This document shows, piece after piece, positions 39,944-49,587 of a DNA stretch of 64,000 nucleotides. The notes beneath the pieces are model-generated. The model had not been told where the DNA came from. It saw nothing but the letters and a program-made list of their open reading frames with translations, and did no database searches. Positions within the stretch are counted from its first letter, which is position 1, and every line of letters begins with the position of its first letter. The stretch is from Lithodes maja (taxonomy: Eukaryota; Arthropoda; Malacostraca; Decapoda; Lithodidae). The translations under genes were made by a program, and so were the position numbers. The DNA lies in the NCBI GenBank assembly GCA_037953745.1, contig JBAKBP010000183.1, positions 1-64,000 of the forward strand. The letters run 5' to 3'.

Positions 39944-41641
39944 GTAACATATCAAACTACAGCTATTCACACAACACAATACCAGACATTTGGAAGCATG
40001 GTATCATCATCACATTCCCCAAACCCAACAAAGACCCCACGCTACCCTCCTCGCACCGCCTCATCACACTCCTTTGCTCCCCCTCCAAAGTCATGGAATG
40101 CCTAGTATTACAACTAATTACACCTGACCTACCCCTAGCTCCAACACAACATGGCTTTAGGCCACTGCACTCCACAAACACTCTTCTCACAGACCTTACA
40201 CAAAGAGTTTTCGACGGCATCAACTCAGCTAGACCACCACACAGATCACTATTAGCCACACTCGACATTAGTAAAGCCTTCAATGCCATCCCCCGCCACA
40301 ACCTAACAAACAAAATCTACAACACAAACATGCACAACAACACAAAAAGGTGGCTGGCCAACTTCCTAGCAGGCAGATGTGCACACGTATCTTTTGCCGG
40401 TCAGTCATCTAAAATCAGAAACTTTCCAAACGGAGTCCCACAAGGATCCGTCCTATCGCCCTTACTCTTCAATCTGTACATGCACGATATAACTACACCC
40501 AATACGCCCCAAATAAACTTAGCCTCCTATGCAGATGACATAACACTCGCATGCTCACACCATGACCCAAAAAGAGCAACAGATCTCCTTCAACCCTATC
40601 TCAACACACTACATGGCTGGTGCACTACAAAGACTTAATCTAGCCCCAGCCAAATCCACCGCAACCCTGCTCACAAGTTGGACAAGAGAACACGAATACA
40701 TCCCTCAAATCACCATAAACAACACACCCCTAACACATACACACACCCACAAAATCCTAGGATTAACATATGATACTCATATGACATTCAAACAGCACAC
40801 CACAAACACGAAAAAGAAACTGACACCCAGACTTAACGCCCTCAGGTCACTTGCTCACACAAAATTTGGACACAACAAAGAAACTACCACCACAGTATAT
40901 AAACAATACATAAGATCAGTGATGGAATACACAAGCCCAGCCTGGGCTTCTAACCTAGCTGAAACACATCATAAGACCTTACAGACTATTCAAAACAAAG
41001 CCCTGAAGATCATTACAGGCTGCACAGCTACTGCACCCACAGATCACCTACATCAAGAAATCAAAATCCTCAAAGTCAAAGACCATCTGGACATGAGAGG
41101 CACTCAATTCCTGGCAGCAGCCTCCACGAACCAAGACCACCCACTAAACTACATGGCAACACACCCACAGACACCAAGAAATATCAAAACAACACCCAGC
41201 ACACGGTATCACACACAATTATTGTCCTCTCTCCCTCCCTGCCCACCCCGAACCAACTTCCAGAAGCACATCCATACTCATATCTCTCACCGATCCATCC
41301 ACTCACTCACAGACATCACGCAGCTGCATGCACGACCTCCCGAAATCCATCCTTCCGAATCCTCCCTTCCTCGCGAGGACAGAGTCCACCTGGCCAGGCT
41401 GAGATGCGGACACCATCCAGCTCTCCTGAGCTATCAGAAGAGACTGGATGACTCCGTTGTCGACGCCTGCCCGGGATGTAACACAGCACCCCATACCATT
41501 AAACACATCATAGAAGACTGCATTTCACACAACCACTTACGCCAACAACACAATCTACACTCAATGAAAGCTCTGTGGGAAAGCCCGATCGTGGCCATGG
41601 CCTTCCTCAGGGACTCGGGGCTGTTCGGCCAGGCAGCTTAG
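39944..41641 (+). pseudogene. LINE-A copy 2, reverse transcriptase and C-terminus
   Basis: RT motifs are visible: 'IWKHGIIITFPKPNKDP', a HRLITLLCSPSKVME fingers block, 'LATLDISKAFNAIPRHNL', GVPQGSVLSP and the catalytic YADD (40,528-40,539). ISKAFN replaces the expected ISKAFD (as in copy 3), so the first catalytic Asp of the palm is changed. A 2-bp deletion near 40,632 moves the rest into another frame, which runs to the stop at 41,641 through the C-terminal CPGC...H...C knuckle. The copy is not functional. Confidence 0.85.
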
Positions 41642-41652
41642 GGAACAGCAAC

Positions 41653-42293
41653 AACATGAACAGCTTTCATGACCTCCTTCACTTTCTCCATATCTCTCAC
41701 TTTTCTCACTCCATTATCATTCATATGAGCCTCTATATCTCCATGCATGATCACATCTCTATCCCTGTCCATGGCCTCCCTCACGACACTCTCCTTGTTC
41801 TTCATGACTCCTACGACTGCACTCTCAAAACTTTTTTTTGTCTTGTTCATTTCCTCCTTTAGTTCTTTCACAATTTCCTCCAAATCCTTAACTTTCTGTT
41901 CACCTACCACCGTCCATGCAGTTGACTCCTTCACTTCCTTGAATCGTCCTTCGTATTCCTTCAGCTGCTCCTTTAATGCCATATTCTCTGCTCCCAATTC
42001 CTCTACCTTTTTTAGTACCATCTCTAGGTTGCTATTAACTTCCGAAATAGGGCTACATTCGCTTCCTTCACTAAGCCTATTCCCTGCCCCACCCAACGCA
42101 CCACATAGTTCGCACAACACCTTGATTTTCTCACCAATGTCCCCCTTCCACTTCTCCGTATCACTTCCACTTTTCCAAATCCTTCACAACATTAATAATC
42201 TCTTCTACCTTCTTATCTGTGCTCCTAAACCCACGAAACCATCCTAACCTTTCTTCCGTCTCCGAAATTCCCGCCGTTCCGTCCGCCATGTTT
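41653..42293 (-). pseudogene. LINE ORF1-type coiled-coil protein fragment (minus strand)
   Basis: Starts with ATG complementary to 42,291-42,293 (MADGTAGISETEERLGW). A frame break near 42,165 is followed by KVLCELCGALGG and a long heptad-like region (VEELGAENMALKEQLKEYE, VKDLEEIVKELKEEMNK). Lys/Glu-rich coiled coils of this kind are typical of the ORF1 proteins of two-ORF LINEs, which bind RNA and multimerise. The fragment is cut at 41,653 where the LINE-A tail ends. No second ORF of the same element is present. Assignment is by architecture only. Confidence 0.5.
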
Positions 42294-42436
42294 GTTTACA
42301 ATCACTACAACTCCAGCTGACCCGTTGATTACACTACTCTTCTCACAATATATATCACCCCTCCACCACACCAATTTATCTTCAAAACACTTCACTAGTC
42401 CTTCCTCTCCTCGCTCGCTCAGTATGTATTCGAAAT

Positions 42437-42627
42437 TCCGTTATTACGGGTTTGACAACCCGTACGGAAGGAAGGGAAACCTTCTATTTAGGAGTGGTTC
42501 CGTAGTCAATGACGAAGAGCCTATACTATATATAGGCTGAGATTCCGGGACCCGTTCGGGATTCCCCGGAGTTCTTATCACAACCGTTGCGTATATAGCA
42601 TAAAAACAATCCTTGGTTAATACCCAT
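42437..42627. repeat. Family D arm and flank, inverted copy of 58.4 kb
   Basis: Contains GGTTTGACAACCCGTACGGA, the CTTCTATTTAGGAGTGGTTC arm and the palindromic CCTATACTATATATAGG. From 42,497 it is the reverse complement of 58,428-58,556. A LINE fragment interrupts the repeat at 42,628. Confidence 0.6.
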
Positions 42628-42958
42628 CAACCAAATTTACAAAGAAAGAAATAGGCTTGAGAAGGCAAAGAACTCATTTTGTGATAGAGTGGTAAATGAG
42701 TGGAACGCACTGCCCCAGTATGTAGTCGATTCCGAATCAATAAGGGAGTTTGAAAGTAATCTTGATAAAGCATGGGGAAGACAAGATTTGAAGCTTGATT
42801 ATAAAACAAAAATACAGAATAGTAAAAATGTTGCGTCTGCTACCGCCGCCGCCAACACCGTGAACGACCGCAGCAGTGCAAGTACTGGTACTGAGCTGGA
42901 TACACAGGCATAGTTTGCCTTTTTCCAGAGGATCTACTGTAAGAAACTGTAAGAAAAT
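42628..42958 (+). pseudogene. LINE 3'-end fragment inserted in repeat
   Basis: Encodes a LINE C-terminal segment, 'CDRVVNEWNALPQYVVDSES', then LDKAWGRQDLKLDYK, to a stop at 42,913, followed by a tail of ACTGTAAGAA units. Comparison with the uninterrupted copy at 58.4 kb (CCCATTAAATC) shows it was inserted between CCCAT and TAAATC. Confidence 0.7.
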
Positions 42959-42990
42959 TAAATCTTACCAAGGGCTCGTCATTGAAAATG

Positions 42991-43822
42991 AATCTATCTA
43001 TCTATCTATTGCCTGACGCCGTGATCCCCGAAGGGGTGGCCACGAACGAACCGCCCCCATGCACCTCTGTCCCCAGTCAGTCGACGCCCCTCCCCCCAAC
43101 CAGCACTGCCTTCATTCATGTAGTTCCTCACTCCATCCTTCCACCTCATATTCGGTCTACCTCTCCCCCTCTGTCCCTCCACCTCGCTCTCGTACACCCT
43201 CTTAGTCATTCTCTCGCTTTCCATACGTTCCATATGGCCGAACCATCTCAAGTTGTTCCTTTTCACACTTTCCAGCACATCTACCTCCACACCACACCTC
43301 CTTCTTACTTCCTCATTAGTCTGTCTATCCCCCCATGTAATTCCGCACGCACTCCTTAAGTAATTCATTTCCACTGCTCTCACTCTTGGTCTGAGTCTCT
43401 CAACCTACGTCCATGCTTCGCTTCCGTAAGTCAGTGTCGGGATTACCACACTGTCATGCAAGGACTTCTTCACTTCCATACTGACCACCCTATTTCTTGT
43501 TACTGCTTGTAGCGTTCCTACAACCCTCTTCCCCTGTTGTACCCTCTCCCGCACCTCTTCATCCATAGTCCCATCTTTACTCAACACACTGCCCAGATAC
43601 TTAAAAGAGTTGACGATCTCCATAGCCTGACCGTTCAGCTTCACCTCACACTCTGTGACTTCACCCCTTTCGAAGACCATAACCTTGCTCTTCCCCGTAT
43701 TTACCTTCAAATTCCGTTTTTCGCACACTGTTCCAAACTCATTTACCAGACCCTGCAACTCCCATTCATTATCACTCATCAGAACTGTATCATCCGCAAA
43801 CAGCAGTATAGGTAGCTTCCAC
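42991..43822 (-). pseudogene. LINE-R fragment, longest copy (minus strand)
   Basis: The minus strand begins at the RT palm with LLFADD (43,789-43,800), then TVLMSDNEWELQGLVNEFG, 'VNSFKYLGSVLSKDGTMDEE', KKSLHDSVVIPTLTYGSEAWTW, a frame change near 43,400, and RVRAVEMNYLRSACGITW to GHPFGDHGVRQ. It ends in the GATA tail (plus-strand TCTA array at 42,992-43,012). It is 5'-truncated exactly at the catalytic box, so fingers and endonuclease are absent. By comparison with 58.38 kb it was inserted into GAAAATGAAT-ACCACTAG. Confidence 0.8.
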
Positions 43823-44000
43823 TAGAAATAAAATTTAAAGAAGAATCTATCATTTCAAACCTCCCGGTGCCTCAGCCCTCCAGCTGTGCTGTCGTTATGC
43901 TTCCCTTGCACGTGATGCCAGACTTTCTAGCGTGTTTATCTGCCTCAAATGTTATATCAAGTTGGGCATGTGCATGGGAAGGTGGGAGGGAACCTTTGTG
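43823..44000. repeat. Continuation of the repeat inverted at 58.25-58.39 kb
   Basis: CTAGAAATAAAATTTAAAGA through TCTAGCGTGTTTATCTGCCT is the reverse complement of 58,254-58,383. Together with 42,497-42,627 and 42,959-42,990 it forms the interrupted copy. Confidence 0.7.
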
Positions 44001-44002
44001 TC

Positions 44003-44104
44003 ATTGACTACGGAACCACTCCTAAATAGAAGGTTTTCCTTCCTTCCCTACGGGTTGTCAAACCCGTAATTTAGTATTGGTTCCTTCGTCAATGACGAAG
44101 AGCC
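44003..44104. mobile_element. Family D palindromic MITE, ~100 bp
   Basis: GTCATTGACTACGGAACCAC at the left pairs with GGTTCCTTCGTCAATGACG at the right; CTCCTAAAT pairs with ATTTAGTAT; the centre ACGGGTTGTCAAACCCGT is itself a hairpin. A relative lies at 62,655-62,760. Confidence 0.6.
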
Positions 44105-44324
44105 TAGAATACCACGACCGGAGGTGGGACATCAGATGCTCAACATATCCAGAGAGAACCAATTAACAGATAGGCTGACACCGGGAGAAATTCAAATTAC
44201 TGTATTAGAGAAAGAAGAGGCGGGTATACTGGGAAGCCTCATAAAGAAGGAAAGATGGAAGAATAGTCATAACTTAAAATGTGTTGAGGAGAACAAGATG
44301 TAAAAATTTGTATGAACGGATGCT

Positions 44325-45281
44325 TTAACCCTCCAGCCCCGGCTATGTATTATATATATACAGTATTCCCCGAAACCCGGGGGTTTTGGCCGAAAAACTT
44401 CTACGCCTAGGCTACCGCATCTTTGTTATTTGGCTTGCTTCCGCATTCCCGCGCATCCCCAAGCGTAGATGTGTTTCGTACCTGTAGAATGGCGTTAAGT
44501 AGAGCTCTCTAAGTCAACTGGTTCAGTTGTGATGATGATTTCATTGGAGATAACTTTATGGCAAAAACAGCCACTTTACACTACTTTTCGATACTTAACA
44601 ATAACATACAGGCACACACGAACAAGCGACGCACTCCTTCTTGTGGCCGGAGATGCGGGGCGTCGGTCCAGCCGGCTGTTGTTTACACGCGTCGGACGTA
44701 CGCCTCGCACACCAAGCTTACAGGCTTTGAGCTCATGGGTGTCTCAGAGCCCTTCCAGGTAGCTCGGGTGTGTTTTTTATGGGTGTTTAACCCTTCCTCC
44801 CCGGGCTGTCTTACCCAATGACGGTCGCCCCTACCCGGGCGAAATGGCTGAAAAACGTCTAGGCCTAGGCTACCGTATTTATGTTTATTTTCACTGCTAG
44901 AACTTTCCCACTCATCTATAATCGTAGTGCGGTTTTCAATCTGTATTTTGGCATTGAGTAGAGCTCTGTAAGTCAACTGGTTCAGTTGTGATGATGATTT
45001 CAGTGGAGCCAATATGCGGGCTTTTCAGACACTAATTTCGTCATGACGTCAGAACAATAACATTGAGGAGTCTTCTCCTTCTTGTTTTCGGAGGTGCGGT
45101 GACGAACGCTTGGGTTTGTTGACATACGTCGTACGCACGGCGTTCAGACCAAGCTTAATTAGGCTATTAAGCTCATGCCTTAGATAAGGCATACCGGGTA
45201 GCGGCCCTTCTTTCGTGCTGTCCTTACCTAAGGCAGACCGGGTAGGAAGGGTTAAGAGCCCTTCCGGGTCTGATGGGTTAA
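44325..45281. mobile_element. Family C TTAA MITE, interrupted by another copy
   Basis: Left end TTAACCCTCCAGCCCCGGCT (44,325). The body matches 53,055-53,541, but its last part (GAGCCCTTCCGGGTCTGATG to TTAA 45,278-45,281) is separated by a second family C element at 44,787-45,255. Removing that insert restores the order seen at 53.5 kb. Frames here are not genes. Confidence 0.75.
44787..45255. mobile_element. Family C TTAA MITE nested in another
   Basis: Ends TTAACCCTTCCT and AGGAAGGGTTAA are perfect 12-bp inverted repeats with TTAA at 44,787-44,790 and 45,252-45,255. The interior keeps AGTAGAGCTCTGTAAGTCAA and GGTTCAGTTGTGATGATGAT in common with the outer copy. piggyBac-type mobilisation is inferred. 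Confidence 0.8.
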
Positions 45282-45397
45282 TGTCAAAGCATCTCATACT
45301 ATAATGCTCCTGAAGCTGTGCAACAAGTTAGCAAGCGCATTTCTTGCTTGCATTGGCATAAAAACCAAAAAATTAACTAGTTGTTCATACTTTTTCA

Positions 45398-45600
45398 GTA
45401 CATACAACTCGTACTTATTCCTTATAGAAGAAAACTCTTTGTCTTCGTATACTTATTTATGTTCTACATCCCCACCACCCCCCTTTTATTCCTTTTGGAG
45501 ATTCCGAAGGAGGAAAGAAGAACCAGACTAATGCAGTACATACAACTCGTACTATTTACTATAGAAGAAAAATGCTTTGTCTTCTTACTTAGTCATGGTA
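45398..45600. repeat. Short direct repeat pair
   Basis: GTACATACAACTCGTACT, followed by TATAGAAGAAAA and TTTGTCTTC, occurs twice (about 45,398 and 45,535), spaced ~137 bp. Confidence 0.6.
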
Positions 45601-45719
45601 GTAAAACTCTTTCAGTGTGACGCCCATTGCCTGATAGTGGTTACCGACTATTAGGCCTTCGATTTAGGGTGTAAGATAGGATCGCCAAAAGGCATCCTTG
45701 AGGTTTAACGTTATCAGTC

Positions 45720-46145
45720 ACACGTTCTGATGAAGGAGTAGCCGTATCCGAGGCACTGTGAGCATGCAAAATCTGTAATTTTGAGTGAGGAGAGGTCTCT
45801 GCCTGGTCTCATCTTTAAGCTGTCTCGTTTGGGAACAAGAAACGTGCGGGATAGGAAAACTGTGGTTTCTTTTAGAACTGGCACTAATACCATCGGCTTT
45901 AATCATTCTTTGATTACTTCTATGACGTTTGGTGAAAGTATCATTGTATTGTTGTGCAGATCACATATGACAAGCAGCAAATCTATGTTCCTCATTTGGA
46001 ACTTTATTGGGGCAATTGCAGTGATGGCTAGAGCAAATTTTGCTGCCTCTACTGCCCATTCCACCCACGGACCTTGTCCCACTCCATTGAAGGTAACATG
46101 CGAGACTGAGGGTCTATAGCAACAGTTTCTATCTTTGTAGAACAC
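45720..46145 (-). pseudogene. Decayed RT fragment, possibly DIRS-like
   Basis: The minus strand reads VSHVTFNGVGQGPWVEWAVE, then IEVIKEWLKPM, then FLSRTFLVPKRDSLKMRPGRD and LSSLK. The FLVPKRD...KMRP...DLSSL pattern resembles the N-terminal fingers of an LTR- or DIRS-type RT. No catalytic box is present and the frame is short. The tyrosine recombinase at 63.5 kb would fit a DIRS-like source, but the two are 17 kb apart and need not be linked. Confidence 0.35.
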
Positions 46146-46626
46146 ATTGAGGAGGGACTTTATAGCATTAAGAGCAGCAAGCTTAGAAAAATCTGACCAA
46201 GGCTACCAGGATTTTGTGGCAGAAAATATTGGGGCAGGGTTGTCCACAAAACTGAATATCAGACCTGGAAGGGAAAGGAGGCACGACTATTTCCATTCCC
46301 CACCTTTTAGCATCTTTTGCTCGCAGATGCTGGTGGGGAGATTGTAGGCACCAATCGATCAGGGCTAGACCCAGGTGAGGTTATAGGCATGTGATAAAGA
46401 GTCGCTGGAACTCCTGTTTCATTTGCTTGGCCTCTCTTACTGATTTTCTTTGTGCCTCATTTACACTGAGAGCAATCCAGCTAGCTCTCACAAACACCTC
46501 CTCCTCCTATCCACTTCACTACACTAAACATGCACACCACACTTCATTCCTCCACACCAAAATTAAAAAAACACAAAATGATGAATTTTAGCCCAGCCTC
46601 GGAGTCCTTAGGGGGGGGGGACCATA

Positions 46627-46835
46627 AATGCCCCCTCACCTGACCGACCATCCCCTGACGACCCCACACAATTACCTGGACCTCGGCCTGTTACTCTTTC
46701 TATTAATTTCTGCAACATTCGCGGACTTTCCTCTAACTTTCACTCTGTTGAGCACCATCTCTCCTCCTACAAACCTGATCTTCTCTTCCTCACCGAAACC
46801 CAGGTGTCTGTAGCAACATCCAGCAACCCCTTCTC
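46627..46835 (+). pseudogene. LINE-B endonuclease, N-terminal piece
   Basis: Frame encoding PRPVTLSINFCNIRGLSSNF and KPDLLFLTETQVS, the first two conserved blocks (N and E of the catalytic site) of an APE-type endonuclease. It stops at the LINE-A insertion and continues at 49,588. Confidence 0.75.
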
Positions 46836-49559
46836 ACCCCACACATCATCCTGGGTGGTGACTTCAACGCCAAGACGTCGGCCTGGTTTGTCGACAACCC
46901 TGACACAGACAGAGGGCTGGTACTACAAAACCAAACAGATAACCTCATCATCCTTAACGACATCCATCAACATACCCATATTCCTCACCAAGCCCTCTAT
47001 AACCCATCATCTCCAGACATCACCTTTTGCTCCCCAGAACTCGCCCCCACAACATCCTGGAGGGTGGTCAGAACCTTAGGCTCTGACCACCTCCCGATCA
47101 TTATCACCACCAAAACCAGACTCACCCCAGCTAGCCACAAACACACATACACCAATTATAAAAGAGCTAACTGGGTAGCATTTACAAATGAGACCGAACA
47201 ACACTTCACAACTCTAAACAGTACACCCATCACTAACATCAACAATGCTGTACACATACTCAATAAAACTATCCAAAACGCTGACAAGAAACACATTCCA
47301 AGAGGTAACAGAAAAAGACACAACCCCAACTTCACACCAGAAATTCAAAACCTCATCAGACAACGCGACACACTGAAACACTCCCCAGCACCCCACACAC
47401 AAGACATCACACAACAAATTCAAGCACTCAACACCCAAACTAACAACAAAATACAAGAACAACAAAAACTAAATTGGAATAACTTCCTACAAACACTTGA
47501 TCACAAAACAAACCCCAAAAAACTCTACAAAACACTAAACAGCATCACACTTTCCAACAGCAACACAACACAATCACATGCTGCAATCACAACAACAGAC
47601 TCTACTCCTTCATGTAAACAACAAGCAAACACTCTCATCAATCACTTCTCACATGTCAGCCACCTAAAACCTCACAAAGACGACCGACGTGTCATCCGAC
47701 GTAAGAGACAATTCCCCACAGACCCTGACTATACACCCTTCACCAATCACCAGACAAAGCATATCATCAACAATCTCAAGCACTCACCTGCCTGTGGCCT
47801 AGACAACATAAGCAACATACACCTCAGACACCTGGGACCACAAGGCATACAAACACTCACTAACATATCAAACTACAGCTATTCACACAACACAATACCA
47901 GACATTTGGAAGCATGGTATCATCATCACATTCCCCAAACCCAACAAAGACCCCACGCTACCCTCCTCGCACCGCCCCATTACACTCCTTTGCTCCCCCT
48001 CCAAAGTCATGGAACGCCTAGTATTACAACTAATTACACCCGACCTACCCCTAGCTCCAACACAACATGGCTTTAGGCCACTGCACTCCACAAACACTCT
48101 TCTCACAGACCTTACACAAAGAGCTTTTGACGGCATCAACTCAGCTAGACCACCACACAGATCACTATTAGCCACACTCGACATTAGTAAAGCCTTCGAT
48201 GCCATCCCACGCCACAACCTAACAAACAAAATCTACAACACAAACATGCACAACAACACAAAAAGGTGGCTGGCCAACTTCCTAGCAGGCAGATGTGCAC
48301 ACGTATCTTTTGCCGGTCAGTCATCTAAAATCAGAAACTTTCCAAACGGAGTCCCACAAGGATCCGTCCTATCGCCCGCACTCTTCAATCTGTACATGCA
48401 CGATATAACTACACCCAATACTCCCCAAATAAACTTAGCCTCCTATGCAGATGACATAACACTCACATGCACACACCATGACCCAAGAAGAGCAACAGAT
48501 CTCCTTCAACCCTATCTCAACACACTACATGGCTGGTGCACTACAAACAGACTTAATCTAGCCCCAGCCAAATCCACCGCAACCCTGCTCACAAGCTGGA
48601 CAGGTGAACACGAATACATCCCTCAACTCACCATAAACAACACACCCCTAACACATACACACACACCCAAAATCCTAGGAGTAACATATGATACTCATAT
48701 GACATTCAAACAGCACACCACAAGCATTAAAAAGAAACTGACGCCCAGACTTAACGCCCTCAGGTCACTTGCTCACACAAAATTTGGACACAACAAAGAA
48801 ACTACCACCACAGTATATAAACAATACATAAGATCAGTAATGGAATACGCAAGCCCAGCCTGGGCTTCTAACCTAGCTGAAACACATCATAAGACCTTAC
48901 AGACTATTCAAAACAAAGCCCTGAAGATCATTACAGGCTGCACAGCTACTACACCCACAGATCATCTACATCAAGAAACAAAAATCATCAAAGTCAAAGA
49001 CCATCTGGACATGAGAGGCACTCAATTCCTGGCAGCAGCCTCCACGAACCAAGACCACCCACTAAACTACATGGCAACACATCCACAGACACCAAGAAAT
49101 ATCAAAACAACACCCAGCACACGGTATCACACACAATTATTGTCCTCTCTCCCTCCCTGCCCACCCCGAACCAACTTCCAGAAGCACATCCATACTCATA
49201 TCTCTCGCCAATCCATCCACTCACTCACAGACAACACGCAGCTGCATGCACGACCTCCCGAAATCCATCCTTCCGAATCCTCCCTCCCTCGCGAGGACAG
49301 AGTCCACCTGGCCAGGCTGAGATGCGGACACCATCCAGCTCTCCTGAGCTATCAGAAGAGACTGGATGACTCCGTTGTCGACGCCTGCCCGGGATGTAAC
49401 ACAGCACCCCATACCATTAAACACATCATAGAAGACTGCATTTCACACAACCACTTACGCCAACAACACAACCTACACTCAATGAGAGCTCTGTGGGAAA
49501 GCCCGATCGTGGCCATGGCCTTCCTCAGGGACTCGGGGCTGTTCGGCCAGGCAGCTTAG
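46836..49559 (+). CDS. LINE-A copy 3 endonuclease(partial)-RT protein, uninterrupted
   Basis: The best-preserved LINE-A coding region: open from the truncation point (frame of GGDFNAK) to the stop at 49,559, about 907 codons. It keeps SPDITF and a DH end of the endonuclease, then RT with IWKHGIIITFPKPNKDP, 'LLATLDISKAFDAIPRHNL', GVPQGSVLSP and YADD (48,444-48,455), the thumb region YASPAWASNL, and the C-terminal CPGC...H...C knuckle. All three RT palm aspartates appear intact. It lacks the 2A motif, finger and endonuclease N-terminus and has no obvious promoter, so expression is doubtful. It serves as a reference for locating the breaks in copy 2. Confidence 0.88.
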   Translation, partial: TPHIILGGDFNAKTSAWFVDNPDTDRGLVLQNQTDNLIILNDIHQHTHIPHQALYNPSSPDITFCSPELAPTTSWRVVRTLGSDHLPIIITTKTRLTPASHKHTYTNYKRANWVAFTNETEQHFTTLNSTPITNINNAVHILNKTIQNADKKHIPRGNRKRHNPNFTPEIQNLIRQRDTLKHSPAPHTQDITQQIQALNTQTNNKIQEQQKLNWNNFLQTLDHKTNPKKLYKTLNSITLSNSNTTQSHAAITTTDSTPSCKQQANTLINHFSHVSHLKPHKDDRRVIRRKRQFPTDPDYTPFTNHQTKHIINNLKHSPACGLDNISNIHLRHLGPQGIQTLTNISNYSYSHNTIPDIWKHGIIITFPKPNKDPTLPSSHRPITLLCSPSKVMERLVLQLITPDLPLAPTQHGFRPLHSTNTLLTDLTQRAFDGINSARPPHRSLLATLDISKAFDAIPRHNLTNKIYNTNMHNNTKRWLANFLAGRCAHVSFAGQSSKIRNFPNGVPQGSVLSPALFNLYMHDITTPNTPQINLASYADDITLTCTHHDPRRATDLLQPYLNTLHGWCTTNRLNLAPAKSTATLLTSWTGEHEYIPQLTINNTPLTHTHTPKILGVTYDTHMTFKQHTTSIKKKLTPRLNALRSLAHTKFGHNKETTTTVYKQYIRSVMEYASPAWASNLAETHHKTLQTIQNKALKIITGCTATTPTDHLHQETKIIKVKDHLDMRGTQFLAAASTNQDHPLNYMATHPQTPRNIKTTPSTRYHTQLLSSLPPCPPRTNFQKHIHTHISRQSIHSLTDNTQLHARPPEIHPSESSLPREDRVHLARLRCGHHPALLSYQKRLDDSVVDACPGCNTAPHTIKHIIEDCISHNHLRQQHNLHSMRALWESPIVAMAFLRDSGLFGQAA

Positions 49560-49575
49560 GGAACAACAACAACAA
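46836..49575 (+). mobile_element. LINE-A copy 3, 5'-truncated, inserted in LINE-B
   Basis: Starts within the endonuclease domain (TPHIILGGDFNAK) and runs to the AAC tail (GGGAACAACAACAACAACAA). Flanked by the 12-bp duplication described under LINE-B. 5' truncation is usual for target-primed reverse transcription. Confidence 0.9.
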
Positions 49576-49587
49576 CAACCCCTTCTC

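Larger units (their letters stand above)
37613..41652 (+). mobile_element. LINE-A copy 2, near full-length non-LTR retrotransposon
   Basis: About 4.0 kb. One coding region (2A-like motif, PHD-type zinc finger, proline-rich linker, APE endonuclease, RT, C-terminal zinc knuckle) followed by a very short 3' UTR and AAC-type tail. At least three breaks disrupt it: an extra base at about 39,648, an ~80-bp insert at 39,864-39,943, and a 2-bp loss at about 40,632. It lies head-to-tail with LINE-A copy 1. Domain content fits the CR1/L2/Rex-type group, but I do not assign a clade. Confidence 0.85.

Noticed and set aside
45781..46119. Plus-strand 112-codon ORF as a gene
   Set aside because: The opposite strand carries the RT-like reading; the plus frame shows no domain.
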